Assembly (NCBI RefSeq): GCF_965228935.1 | Contig: NZ_OZ245846.1 | Coordinates: forward strand, 1,426,001 to 1,490,000 | From: Ulvibacterium sp965228935 | GTDB taxonomy: Bacteria; Bacteroidota; Bacteroidia; Flavobacteriales; Flavobacteriaceae | Direction: 5' to 3' | Length of the DNA stretch: 64,000 nt | Shown: piece after piece, positions 47,148-55,756 of the stretch | Numbering within the stretch: position 1 is the first letter of the stretch | Layout: each line of letters starts with the position of its first letter | The notes under the pieces: model-generated | Databases searched by the model: none | Seen by the model: the letters and a program-made list of their open reading frames with translations, nothing else | Told to the model about the DNA's origin: nothing | Made by a program: the position numbers and the translations under genes

Positions 47148-48529
47148 AAAGGGAATTCACCCCTTAGCATTTGTATGGTATTCACCAAAGCCCGGATGTT
47201 ATGATAACTGACTTTCCAATTATGGGCCTTTGCATCATATTTGGCTTCCGGATTCGTGTCCAATCCTTCATGGAACCACCCACCGTATACGTGGTCTATC
47301 ATATGGGTAACTATGTGGTCCCATTGTTTTTCAAATAACTCCAAGTAGCGTGATTCATCCGGGAATAGCTTGGAAAACAACAACAGGGAATTAAGCCCTT
47401 CTGCCTGTGTCCACCATACTTTTGCCTCGTTTTCAATGGTATGCCTGCCCTCTTTATCCCAATAAACACCCTCGTAATAGAATCCTCCGGTCTGCGGGTC
47501 CCAACCCCATTCCAAGGCATGGTCCACCATTTTTTTTGCTTTTCTTAAGGTAACGGAATCTTTTTTTATACCCAGTATATGTGAGGCTTCCAACATGAGG
47601 AAGGCGGTCTCCACATCATGGCCAAAGGAAACATGATCCATCCACAAATTTTGCTTCCTATAGCTATCCGTGGAATCCCGTAACGATATCGGTTTCCAAT
47701 CGCGTTCCAGGTACAGGCTAAGATGGCCTTTTGGGGTAGTAATGGTATCCCTCACCAGTCCCAACATTTCCTCCAGGCGTTTTTTCAATAAAGGATTTTG
47801 CCATACCTCGTACAGAGCGGTGAAACTCTCCAAAAGGTGAATGGAGGAGTTTTGATCTTTCCAATCCTTTCGAGTGAAATTGTCATAATCGGCATCATTT
47901 GTATCGACATCCAGGAACCAGGAGCCATTTGACTGAAGAACATCAAAATAGCCTTTATGTACGGGGTCGTGGGCATGTTCCTCTAACCATAAAAAGGTTC
48001 TTTTTGCCAAGTTTAGGGCAGCCGTATCCCGGGAAGCCTTGTAATATGTGGCGAGCCCATAGATGGCAAAAGAGTTGCCATAGGTGCTTTTGGTATTGGA
48101 TAGGATTGTTAAAGAATCATTCTTTACATGTAATAGAGTATGGAACCCCCCATGATTGTTATCCCACATAGCATCCCTAAGGAAGCGGTATCCATGCGCG
48201 GCAATTTCTTCATACTTTTTATCCTGATAAAAAAGGGCCAGGGTAGAAGCAGTCCATACATGACGCGCCTGGCTTACCAGCATTTTGTTTTGCTTGCCTT
48301 CCTTTTCCCATTTGTAATTGAAATCGGGCCAAAACCCGCCATTGATGCTGTCCACAGTTTTTGGATACCAGGTTTGAACCAACGTATCCAGGGAAACCTC
48401 AATTTCAGATAATAGTCCTCTGTCCAGTACCGGTTTTGTCTTTTCCGTTCCACAAGAAACAAAGAGTACTATATGCAAAAATACTACTGGTTTTATACGT
48501 ATAAGGTTATTGAAAATAAGTTTGGGCAT
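47126..48529 (-). CDS. AGE-family (N-acylglucosamine 2-epimerase-like) lipoprotein
   Basis: This 467-residue protein has the (alpha/alpha)6-barrel signatures of the AGE superfamily: NHGGFHT, a long helix-rich core, HDVETAFLMLEA, GGFYYEG, EAKVWWTQAEGLNSLL and a final GGWFHEG. The start is set at ATG 48529 (MPKLIFNNLI) because the region before it has no similarity and runs toward the TauE gene. It carries lipobox FVSC (Cys26), so the protein is exported, unlike the classical cytosolic epimerases. Possible reactions are sugar 2-epimerisation or aldose-ketose isomerisation. It lies 56 bases downstream of the TauE/SafE gene and is likely cotranscribed with it. Confidence 0.83.
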   Translation of the reverse strand: MPKLIFNNLIRIKPVVFLHIVLFVSCGTEKTKPVLDRGLLSEIEVSLDTLVQTWYPKTVDSINGGFWPDFNYKWEKEGKQNKMLVSQARHVWTASTLALFYQDKKYEEIAAHGYRFLRDAMWDNNHGGFHTLLHVKNDSLTILSNTKSTYGNSFAIYGLATYYKASRDTAALNLAKRTFLWLEEHAHDPVHKGYFDVLQSNGSWFLDVDTNDADYDNFTRKDWKDQNSSIHLLESFTALYEVWQNPLLKKRLEEMLGLVRDTITTPKGHLSLYLERDWKPISLRDSTDSYRKQNLWMDHVSFGHDVETAFLMLEASHILGIKKDSVTLRKAKKMVDHALEWGWDPQTGGFYYEGVYWDKEGRHTIENEAKVWWTQAEGLNSLLLFSKLFPDESRYLELFEKQWDHIVTHMIDHVYGGWFHEGLDTNPEAKYDAKAHNWKVSYHNIRALVNTIQMLRGEFPLTDPKHL

Positions 48530-48585
48530 CAGCTTCCTTCTAATAGATATAAAACTACTTATATTTCCTGAAAAATGGATGGTAA

Positions 48586-49341
48586 TCAACGGAATAGAAT
48601 CAATACGGCCCCTAGTGCGGTCAGTATCAGTATCATCTTTCTGTAAAAACTTTCCCGTATGATCTTTACCAAACGTATCCCAACGTATAAACCTATAAAA
48701 ATCCCCGGTACCAATCTTAAATCTATACCTACGGATTCCCAGGTAATGGTTCCCCAGGACCATATATGAAAGGGAAGCTTAAACAAGTTGATAATCAGGA
48801 ACAGCCAGGCAGCAGTGCCGATAAACTCGTTTTTGGGCAAACGCATGGCCAAGAAAAAGATGTTGGCAAAGGCTCCGGCCAAATTTCCGATCATAGTGGT
48901 AATACCGGCCATGACACCCATGAATCCGGCAAACGCCCAATGATCGGGAACCGTTTTGGACTTTCTACGATCCCACCAATACATCATTATGACGCTTCCC
49001 AAGATAATGAAGGCCATTCCTATCTTAAAGGTATCTTCATCCAAATCCTTACCAATAAGGACCCCGATAAGTACGCCGGCCATCATCCAAGGTAGGAAAC
49101 GGACAATATATTTCCATTGGGTATGCCTATTGTAATAGATTACGGCAAAAATATCGCCCACAATCAGAAGGGGTACGATTAGACCCGTAGACTCCTTGGC
49201 ACCAAAGGCCAAGGCCATGAATGTTACGATAATGATAGCGATTCCCTTGATACCGCTTTTGGAAACGCCGATGACAAAAGCAGCAATATATGCCAAGGTC
49301 CAGGAAGTAATCGGAATTTCAGATACTAGGGTTGGTAGCAC
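48586..49341 (-). CDS. TauE/SafE-family membrane permease
   Basis: This 251-residue inner-membrane protein has about eight hydrophobic segments. The repeated GxSKSGIKG motif (FVIGVSKSGIKGIAI) and the second-half GVMAGITTMIGNLAGA are typical of TauE/SafE permeases, which move sulfite, sulfonates or other small anions. It starts at GTG 49341 (MLPTLVSEIP), since a TGA lies directly upstream in frame. It is divergent from the sodium symporter gene (74-base gap) and upstream of the AGE-like lipoprotein. The substrate is unknown; export of a sulfur-containing product would fit the nearby sulfatase locus but is speculation. Confidence 0.85.
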   Translation of the reverse strand: MLPTLVSEIPITSWTLAYIAAFVIGVSKSGIKGIAIIIVTFMALAFGAKESTGLIVPLLIVGDIFAVIYYNRHTQWKYIVRFLPWMMAGVLIGVLIGKDLDEDTFKIGMAFIILGSVIMMYWWDRRKSKTVPDHWAFAGFMGVMAGITTMIGNLAGAFANIFFLAMRLPKNEFIGTAAWLFLIINLFKLPFHIWSWGTITWESVGIDLRLVPGIFIGLYVGIRLVKIIRESFYRKMILILTALGAVLILFR

Positions 49342-49415
49342 TCAGGTAGTTTAACAGTGGAACCACAAAAGTATCCTAAAAAATAATATCTTTATCCATC
49401 AACCAAAACCAATCT

Positions 49416-51227
49416 ATGGAACTCAGTACACTGGATTATAGTTTTATCATTGTTTTTTTCTCGATAGTCTTAGGAATTGGGATTTACGTTTCCAAAAAAT
49501 CGGGAAAAAATTCTTCAGAGTATTTTTTATCGGGTAGGACCATGCCCTGGTGGTTGTTGGGCCTTTCCATGGTGGCCACTACCTTTTCCACGGATACGCC
49601 CAACTTGGTCACGGATCTGGTACGTACCAACGGCGTATCAGGCAATTGGGGCTGGTGGTGCTTTTTGCTTACCGGAATGCTTACCGTTTTTGTCTATGCC
49701 AAATTATGGAGAAAATCAGACGTTAAGACCGATCTTGAATTTTACGAACTACGGTACGGGGGTGCCCCCGCCCGTTTCCTAAGAAAATTTCGGGCTGTGT
49801 ATTTGGGTGTTTTGTTCAATGTTATTACGATGTCCGCGGTAACCTTGGCCGCCATTAAGATCGGGGGAATTATGTTGGGGCTGGAACCTTGGGAGACCGT
49901 AATAGGTGCCGGTCTGATTACGGTGATTTTTAGTGCCCTCGGAGGATTTAAAGGCGTGGTCTATACCGATTTTTTATTGTTTTTCGTGGCAATGACAGGG
50001 GCTATAGGGGCCGCCTATTATTTGGTAAATATTCCGGAGGTTGGAGGAATACAGGCGATCATTGAAAGTGAAAATGTAAAGGACAAGCTTAATATTCTAC
50101 CGGATTTAAGCGATACCAAGGCCGTAGTTACCATTTTGGTAATTCCATTGGCGGTACAGTGGTGGAGTTCTTGGTATCCCGGTGGTGAGCCCGGTGGTGG
50201 GGGCTATATAGCACAACGAATGTTGGCTGCAAAAAACGAGAACCATGCTATTGGTGCAACTTTTTTCTTCAATATCATGCACTATGCCCTACGTCCCTGG
50301 CCCTGGATTTTGGTCGCCTTGGCTTCCTTGGTGGTTTATCCTGATGTGGCCAGTATTTCGGAAGCTTTTCCTAATGTGCCGGCGGATAAGTTGGGGCACG
50401 ATTTGGCCTATTCCGCCATGTTGACCAAACTGCCCAGCGGGTTATTGGGTGTTGTATTGGCATCCTTGATAGCCGCCTATATGAGTACCATCTCTACACA
50501 GTTGAACTGGGGATCATCCTATATGGTCTTTGACTTTTATAAGCAGCAGATAAATCCAAATGCTACTGAAAAGCAAATGGTGGCAGTAGGCCGACTTTCT
50601 ACAGTGGTCTTGATGGTCTTGAGTGCCTTTTTGGCCTTGGCCATGCAAAATGCTATGGGGATTTTCAACCTTTTGTTATCGTTTGGTGCCGGTACTGGGT
50701 TAATCTTCATTCTCAGATGGTTTTGGTGGCGGATTAATTCGTGGAGTGAAATTTCGGCCATGTTCTCTTCCGGTATTTTGGCCATTTTATTGGAGACAAC
50801 CTCATTGCGACCCATTTTGTTCGATGCAGAAACGGGAGTATTGCCGGAATGGGGGGAACTGCCATTTATTATGCTGGTAACTTCGGTAATTTGGTTGTCG
50901 GCCACCTATATGACCCAACCGGAATCGAAACAAGTGTTGCGGGATTTTTATAAAAAGATACAACCTGGAGGTCCTGGCTGGTCAAAAGTGGTCGAAGAGG
51001 CCCAAGAGGACGATGATGAGGTAGTCTCCGAAAACGAAAAGTGGAGTGTGCCCTCTGGCATATTGGCCATGCTATTGGGAGTTGCGCTGGTCTATTCCAC
51101 AATGTTCGCCACCGGCTATTGGATCTATGGAAGGACCACTTTAGCATTGATTTTAACGGGTGTGGCCCTCATTTCCGGTGTTATGCTTATTAGGGCGTGG
51201 AACCGTATGAAGGACAATATACTCTAG
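49416..51227 (+). CDS. Sodium:solute symporter (SSS family)
   Basis: This 603-residue membrane protein has 13-15 hydrophobic segments and SSS signatures: YFLSGRTMPWWLLGLSMVAT near the N-terminus, FKGVVYTDFLLFF, and ASLIAAYMSTISTQLNWGSS around the sodium site. It imports a sugar or related solute with sodium. The loop WYPGGEPGGGGYIAQRMLAA is typical of Bacteroidota PUL-associated members. The acyltransferase gene follows 7 bases after its stop, so they form a two-gene operon. Length fits the larger subgroup with extra C-terminal helices. The cargo is not known; a monosaccharide released by the fucosidase/sulfatase locus is one possibility. Confidence 0.9.
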   Translation: MELSTLDYSFIIVFFSIVLGIGIYVSKKSGKNSSEYFLSGRTMPWWLLGLSMVATTFSTDTPNLVTDLVRTNGVSGNWGWWCFLLTGMLTVFVYAKLWRKSDVKTDLEFYELRYGGAPARFLRKFRAVYLGVLFNVITMSAVTLAAIKIGGIMLGLEPWETVIGAGLITVIFSALGGFKGVVYTDFLLFFVAMTGAIGAAYYLVNIPEVGGIQAIIESENVKDKLNILPDLSDTKAVVTILVIPLAVQWWSSWYPGGEPGGGGYIAQRMLAAKNENHAIGATFFFNIMHYALRPWPWILVALASLVVYPDVASISEAFPNVPADKLGHDLAYSAMLTKLPSGLLGVVLASLIAAYMSTISTQLNWGSSYMVFDFYKQQINPNATEKQMVAVGRLSTVVLMVLSAFLALAMQNAMGIFNLLLSFGAGTGLIFILRWFWWRINSWSEISAMFSSGILAILLETTSLRPILFDAETGVLPEWGELPFIMLVTSVIWLSATYMTQPESKQVLRDFYKKIQPGGPGWSKVVEEAQEDDDEVVSENEKWSVPSGILAMLLGVALVYSTMFATGYWIYGRTTLALILTGVALISGVMLIRAWNRMKDNIL

Positions 51228-51234
51228 TTTTACT

Positions 51235-52323
51235 ATGAAGGACAGAATTATTTCAGTAGATATTTTTAGGGGATTGACCATAGTCCTTATGATTTTGGTA
51301 AATACCCCGGGAACATGGTCCGCCGTATATGCGCCTTTTCTACATGCGGATTGGCACGGTTATACACCCACGGATCTGGTATTCCCCTTCTTCCTTTTTA
51401 TCGTCGGGACCTCCATTGTATTTGCCTATAAAAACAAGCCTGTTAACGCAAAGACCTATAAAAAGATTACCGTACGTGCTTTGAAGCTCATTGGCCTTGG
51501 GCTCTTTCTTGGAGCGTTTACCATTAGCTTTCCCTTTATAAAGGATTTTGCGGAAATTCGGTTTCCCGGTGTTTTACAGCGTATTGGAGTGGTATTCTTT
51601 TTTGCGGCGATTTTGTTTCTTAACGTTAAGTGGAAGACCCTTGTTGGCATATGCGCCTTTCTTTTGATCGGTTATTGGCTATTAATGGGCTTTGTGCCTG
51701 TAAATGGGGTGGAATCCACTTTTGAAAGGGCCCCGAATAATTTGGCCAATTATGTAGACCTAAACATTTTAGGGAGCCATATGTGGAAGGAAGACTATGA
51801 CCCGGAAGGCCTATTGAGTACCATACCTGCGATTTGTAGTTCCTTGTTGGGCATCTTTACCGGATTGGTCTTAACATCAAAACAGCCCAAAAAAGCGACC
51901 CTTATGGTCGGTATAGGAGGTTCGTTACTGATACTTGGACATTTATGGGATTTGGTCTTCCCCATAAACAAGGCACTTTGGACCAGTAGTTTTGTATTGG
52001 TTACGGCAGGTTGGGCCAATATGTTCCTGGCATTGATCTACTATTTGACGGATGTAAAGGGGATAGAATTCGGAAGTATTTTTCGATATGCCGGTGCCAA
52101 TGCCATTATCGTATACTTTTTGTCCAGTTTTATTACCAAGGTTTTTTATTCGATCAAAGTGGGCGAGGACACCTCACTTCACGGATGGCTCTTTGATACC
52201 ATTTATGTCCATGATTTTATGTCCATGCAAATGTCCTCATTACTTTATGGGCTTTCGGTCGTGGCATTTTATTGCCTTCTGGCCTATGTTTTATATCAAA
52301 GGAAAATCTTTATTAAGGTGTAA
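51235..52323 (+). CDS. NagX/HGSNAT-like membrane acyltransferase (DUF5009)
   Basis: This 362-residue polytopic membrane protein begins ISVDIFRGLTIVLMILVN, the hallmark of the DUF5009/heparan-alpha-glucosaminide N-acetyltransferase family. FLHADWHG (H37) and DLVFPFFLFIVG align with the region that holds the catalytic histidine of human HGSNAT. Bacterial members are often called NagX and occur with amino-sugar genes, although their reaction is not well proven. A likely role is acyl transfer across the membrane to a sugar imported by the coupled symporter upstream. It converges on the fucosidase gene. Confidence 0.85.
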   Translation: MKDRIISVDIFRGLTIVLMILVNTPGTWSAVYAPFLHADWHGYTPTDLVFPFFLFIVGTSIVFAYKNKPVNAKTYKKITVRALKLIGLGLFLGAFTISFPFIKDFAEIRFPGVLQRIGVVFFFAAILFLNVKWKTLVGICAFLLIGYWLLMGFVPVNGVESTFERAPNNLANYVDLNILGSHMWKEDYDPEGLLSTIPAICSSLLGIFTGLVLTSKQPKKATLMVGIGGSLLILGHLWDLVFPINKALWTSSFVLVTAGWANMFLALIYYLTDVKGIEFGSIFRYAGANAIIVYFLSSFITKVFYSIKVGEDTSLHGWLFDTIYVHDFMSMQMSSLLYGLSVVAFYCLLAYVLYQRKIFIKV

Positions 52324-52529
52324 ACCTTAATCCTAGAGGCTGTTTTGAAATATGTCCGGTTTTTGCGTGTAACTTGGTTAATCCCGATAGCTATCGAGAG
52401 GACCATAGCTCTGGTTATGCTAGGCCGCCCTGCATCTCGCCCATTGCTCAAGCTATGGCGGGCCTTGGCCTTCCCCTAAATCTACGATCACCCAACCGTC
52501 ATTCAAAACCTGATACTAGAACAGAGAAA
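52324..52529. other. Intergenic gap with palindrome and a GC-rich patch
   Basis: This is the 206-base gap between convergent genes. It contains CGATAGCTATCG (52385-52396), the core of the palindrome at 12354, followed by a GC-rich stretch (about 52420-52475, with GCTCAAGCTATGGCGGGCC) unlike the AT-rich gaps elsewhere in the window. I see no credible ORF. It may be a degenerate dispersed repeat or a mobile-element remnant. Confidence 0.4.
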
Positions 52530-53930
52530 TCATATCTTATACACTGCCAGTTTTCTAATAATTGGGGAAGCAACGGAATTTGAAACCCGCAAACGCAAGC
52601 CGTTCACCTTTACGGTATCAAACTCTTGTATCCGTTTGTGGCCTATGCTTTCACCCTCGGCCAATACTTTCCATTCGCCATTTACCTTACCTTCAACTTT
52701 ATATTCTCGTATACGCTCACCTTTGGCGATGTCTTCCATGATAACCACATGGTTCACCGCTGTGGGCGCAGCAAATTCCAAAACTACTTCGCTCCCCTCT
52801 CCCTCGGTTTCGGCCAAACTTGTTCCAAAGCGTCTTTTTATCTCATCCCCAAACACCTTAAGGGCCTTTACGTCTGCATCCGGCACTAATCCGCGGGTAT
52901 CCACTACCATTCCTATTAACAAGTTGGTGTTCCGGCCCACGCTATGATAGTATTTATGAAGCATTTCCTCCTGCGAGTTTATCATATCATCCTGCCCTTC
53001 ATGCCAGAACCAACCTCCTTGCCAAGCGGAGTTTTTTCGTAAAGGTGCATCGGCCTCTCCAGGGCACCAAATCGGGGCATCAGGATTACCATGCAATCCT
53101 TCTATGATAACGGCCCCATTCGCCTGGGTGGTACTATCTGCCGTGGCCCAACAAGGGTAAGCAGCCAATCCTTCCTCGTTGCCTACCCAACGTATCAAGT
53201 TTTTAGCCCCATAGGGGCCTTGGAACACGACCGCATCGGGCTGTTTTCTTTGTAGAATTGGCACAATGTCCGGTCCTCCCTTGGATTTGGGTAGTATACC
53301 TCCGTCAAACCATATCTCGAAAAGATCGCCATAGTTAGACCATAATTCCGTAAGCTGGGTTTCTACTACTTTGTTGTATTCCCTTTGCGCTATGCTGTCC
53401 CCGGTAATCACCAAACCTGGATTGTTTACTTTAAGATAGCCGTTTGCAACTGCGCTGGCATAAATACCTGGCTTCACGCCATATTTTTTGCAGGATGCCA
53501 TAAAATCGGCCACAATATCACCTTTGCCATTTCTCCAAGGGGAACTTTTTACGCTGTAATCGTGAGCTTCGGTGGGCCATAGACTGAAGCCCGTACAGTG
53601 TTTGGCCACCAGTACGGCATAGTTGGCCCCGGCATCCTTGGCGGCCTTGATCCATTGGTCGGTATCGAGTTCTACGGGATTGAAAATTTTGGCATCCGGG
53701 TTATAGTCCCAATCTTCCCGCCACTTGTATTCGGGCTCATAGACATTGATATCAAAATGGATCAATACGCCAATTTCGGCGTCGGCCCATTCCAGTTGCC
53801 GTTTTGTGGGAAGTACGAGTTCCTTGGTTTTAATATTGTCATCGACACCGTTTTTTTTCTTTTTTGGATTGTGGCAATTTGCTGATATCAAAACGATTGC
53901 CATAAAAACTAAAATCCGTACATAGTACAT
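52530..53930 (-). CDS. GH29 alpha-L-fucosidase lipoprotein
   Basis: This 466-residue lipoprotein has lipobox ISANC (Cys19). A GH29 (beta/alpha)8 catalytic domain covers about residues 40-340, with FEIWFDGG holding the predicted nucleophile D209. The usual AKHHDGF motif reads AKHCTGF (109-115). A C-terminal beta-sandwich (about 375-466: VVLEFAAPTAVNHVVIMEDI, EYKVEGKVNGEWKVLA) resembles an F5/8 C-type domain. It removes terminal alpha-L-fucose, probably in the periplasm or at the surface. It is the last gene of the sulfatase operon, so desulfated fucosyl oligosaccharides are the likely substrate. Confidence 0.88.
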   Translation of the reverse strand: MYYVRILVFMAIVLISANCHNPKKKKNGVDDNIKTKELVLPTKRQLEWADAEIGVLIHFDINVYEPEYKWREDWDYNPDAKIFNPVELDTDQWIKAAKDAGANYAVLVAKHCTGFSLWPTEAHDYSVKSSPWRNGKGDIVADFMASCKKYGVKPGIYASAVANGYLKVNNPGLVITGDSIAQREYNKVVETQLTELWSNYGDLFEIWFDGGILPKSKGGPDIVPILQRKQPDAVVFQGPYGAKNLIRWVGNEEGLAAYPCWATADSTTQANGAVIIEGLHGNPDAPIWCPGEADAPLRKNSAWQGGWFWHEGQDDMINSQEEMLHKYYHSVGRNTNLLIGMVVDTRGLVPDADVKALKVFGDEIKRRFGTSLAETEGEGSEVVLEFAAPTAVNHVVIMEDIAKGERIREYKVEGKVNGEWKVLAEGESIGHKRIQEFDTVKVNGLRLRVSNSVASPIIRKLAVYKI

Positions 53931-54028
53931 AATCTCAAGTATTAAAACGTTAATAAAAAAATATTTATACTAGGGGGTATGGAATCATATCCTTGAAAAC
54001 CGGCCAGGACATTTATTTCTGATCCTAC

Positions 54029-54070
54029 ACTCCTAATTAAGGGTTTCTAAATAGGAGTACCCGAAACCCT
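54029..54070 (-). promoter_or_regulatory. Two interlocked inverted repeats before the fucosidase gene
   Basis: ACTCCTA (54029-54035) pairs with TAGGAGT (54052-54058), and AGGGTTTC (54040-54047) pairs with GAAACCCT (54063-54070). The arms interleave, so the RNA can form one hairpin or the other, or possibly a tight pseudoknot. The element lies between the sulfatase stop (54129) and the fucosidase start (53930), on the transcript joining them. It could tune expression of the last gene. Confidence 0.45.
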
Positions 54071-54128
54071 ATCGTTTTGTGTTCCGTTATGCTGTATTTT
54101 ATATCCTCTTTTATGTTCTGTGTCTTTG

Positions 54129-55655
54129 TCATTTTAAAAGCTCACCCGGATATTGCACAGGTTTCCCTGTAGCCTTGTCCATTGGCATTTGGGCATTGAC
54201 ACTTACCAAATAGTCGGACAATAGTGTCGCCAATTCATGCCCTTTATCCTTTTGGGCTTCAAAAAGACTACGGGTTTCACCGATGTCCTGTTCCAAATTA
54301 AAAAGTTCCATTTTCCCATCCACATGATGGTAGATCAGTTTCCACGGCCCTTTTCGTATGGAACTAAAGGGTTCATTGTCCGGAGAAATATTGGGACAAT
54401 GCCAGTACAGCGGGCGGGAGTCGGGATTGGTCTTCTTCCCCTTTAACATGGGTACAAAACTGATTCCGTCCTTACTTTTTTTCATTTCGTCCCTTAGTCT
54501 GGCCATTTCCAAAAAAGTGGGAAAGATGTCCTCTATGAGCACATGGGCATCGTTGACACTTCCGGCTTTGGTTACCCCAGGCCATTGTACCAGAAGGGGT
54601 ACACGGGAACCCCCCTCATAGGGGGTCTTCTTGAATCCCCTGAGGGGAAGGTTCCGAGGGGCCGGTTTGGGCGACCCGTTATCGGACATAAAGACGATGA
54701 TGGTGGTATCCTCCACACCCAAACGCTTTAGATTTGCGCGTATATCCCCCAAGGATTTGTCCATCCCTTCTATCATGGCAGCGTAGGTGGCATCAAATTC
54801 GTTTAATCCTGCATCCCTATATTTCCGATAAAAATGCTCGTCCTTTTCCCAAGGGGCATGGATGGCATAATGGGACATATACAGATAGAAAGGTTTCCCC
54901 TCCCGAACCGCTTGATCAATGGCCTTATTGGCCTCTATGGTCAATGCCTCGGTCAAATACGTATCGGTGCCGTGGTATTTGTCCAGTCCCGGAACGTCCC
55001 AAACGGGCATGCCGCCACGCCATTGGGCACTGAAATTATATTTTCCCAGATAGCTGCCCGGTCCCCCGGCGGCATGCCCGGCGATATTGACATCGAATCC
55101 GAGATTGAGGGGATCCTCCCCCGAAGTATCTTTTGCCCCAAAATGCGCCTTTCCTACATGGATGGTCTTATACCCCGCTTTTTTCAATAGCTGTGGGAGG
55201 GTGCGGGAATAGATCGCCCTGTTTTGGCCTTTTTCCGCCGTCAATCCGTTCACGTTCCATTGGGGCGGAATTAGCTTGGCATGTTCCGTGTCGCGGGAAT
55301 CATCCTTGAACAAGGTCCAATTGGTGACCCTGTGCCTTGCCGCATTCATTCCGGTCATAAGGCTCACTCGGGAAGGCGAACAAACCGCAGAAGCGTAGGC
55401 CTGGGGAAATTTCATCCCCTCCTTGGCCAATTGTTCCATGTTTGGGGTATGGTACCGCCTATTTAGAGGAGTCAATTCGGTATGGAAAGGTACCGAGGTG
55501 TCCTGCCAGCCCATATCGTCTACAAAGAAGAAGACAATGTTAGGGAGCGGGGCCGCATGAGCTTTGTTCTTTTTGACCTTTCCACAACCGAATACAATCA
55601 AACCGGTAAGAATCCACAAATACCCGTGCCTCATTTTCATCTGTTCAAATTTCAT
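54129..55655 (-). CDS. S1-family sulfatase, lipoprotein
   Basis: This 508-residue arylsulfatase-type enzyme has lipobox VFGC (Cys24). The N-terminal metal site is FFFVDDMGW (D46, D47), and CSPSR (Cys92 to Arg96) is the formylglycine-modification motif followed by VSLMTG. A second metal site lies in FMSDNGSPKP, and GGSRVPLLVQWPG follows. It needs a formylglycine-generating enzyme, which is not encoded in this window. It removes sulfate esters from a polysaccharide or oligosaccharide in the periplasm or at the surface. It lies between the other sulfatase and the GH29 gene on the same strand (gaps of 101 and 198 bases). Confidence 0.92.
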   Translation of the reverse strand: MKFEQMKMRHGYLWILTGLIVFGCGKVKKNKAHAAPLPNIVFFFVDDMGWQDTSVPFHTELTPLNRRYHTPNMEQLAKEGMKFPQAYASAVCSPSRVSLMTGMNAARHRVTNWTLFKDDSRDTEHAKLIPPQWNVNGLTAEKGQNRAIYSRTLPQLLKKAGYKTIHVGKAHFGAKDTSGEDPLNLGFDVNIAGHAAGGPGSYLGKYNFSAQWRGGMPVWDVPGLDKYHGTDTYLTEALTIEANKAIDQAVREGKPFYLYMSHYAIHAPWEKDEHFYRKYRDAGLNEFDATYAAMIEGMDKSLGDIRANLKRLGVEDTTIIVFMSDNGSPKPAPRNLPLRGFKKTPYEGGSRVPLLVQWPGVTKAGSVNDAHVLIEDIFPTFLEMARLRDEMKKSKDGISFVPMLKGKKTNPDSRPLYWHCPNISPDNEPFSSIRKGPWKLIYHHVDGKMELFNLEQDIGETRSLFEAQKDKGHELATLLSDYLVSVNAQMPMDKATGKPVQYPGELLK

Positions 55656-55756
55656 TGTTTTTAATCGGTCAGATGTAATTTGCCATTGAACGTCTGGGGG
55701 GTATCAAACGATGTTATGGCTTATTTCATATTGCCTTTAAATTTCCTGGATTCTAC

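Noticed and set aside
48530..48763. 78-residue N-terminal extension of the AGE-like protein
   Set aside because: It overlaps the TauE/SafE gene, and the lipoprotein signal begins at 48529.
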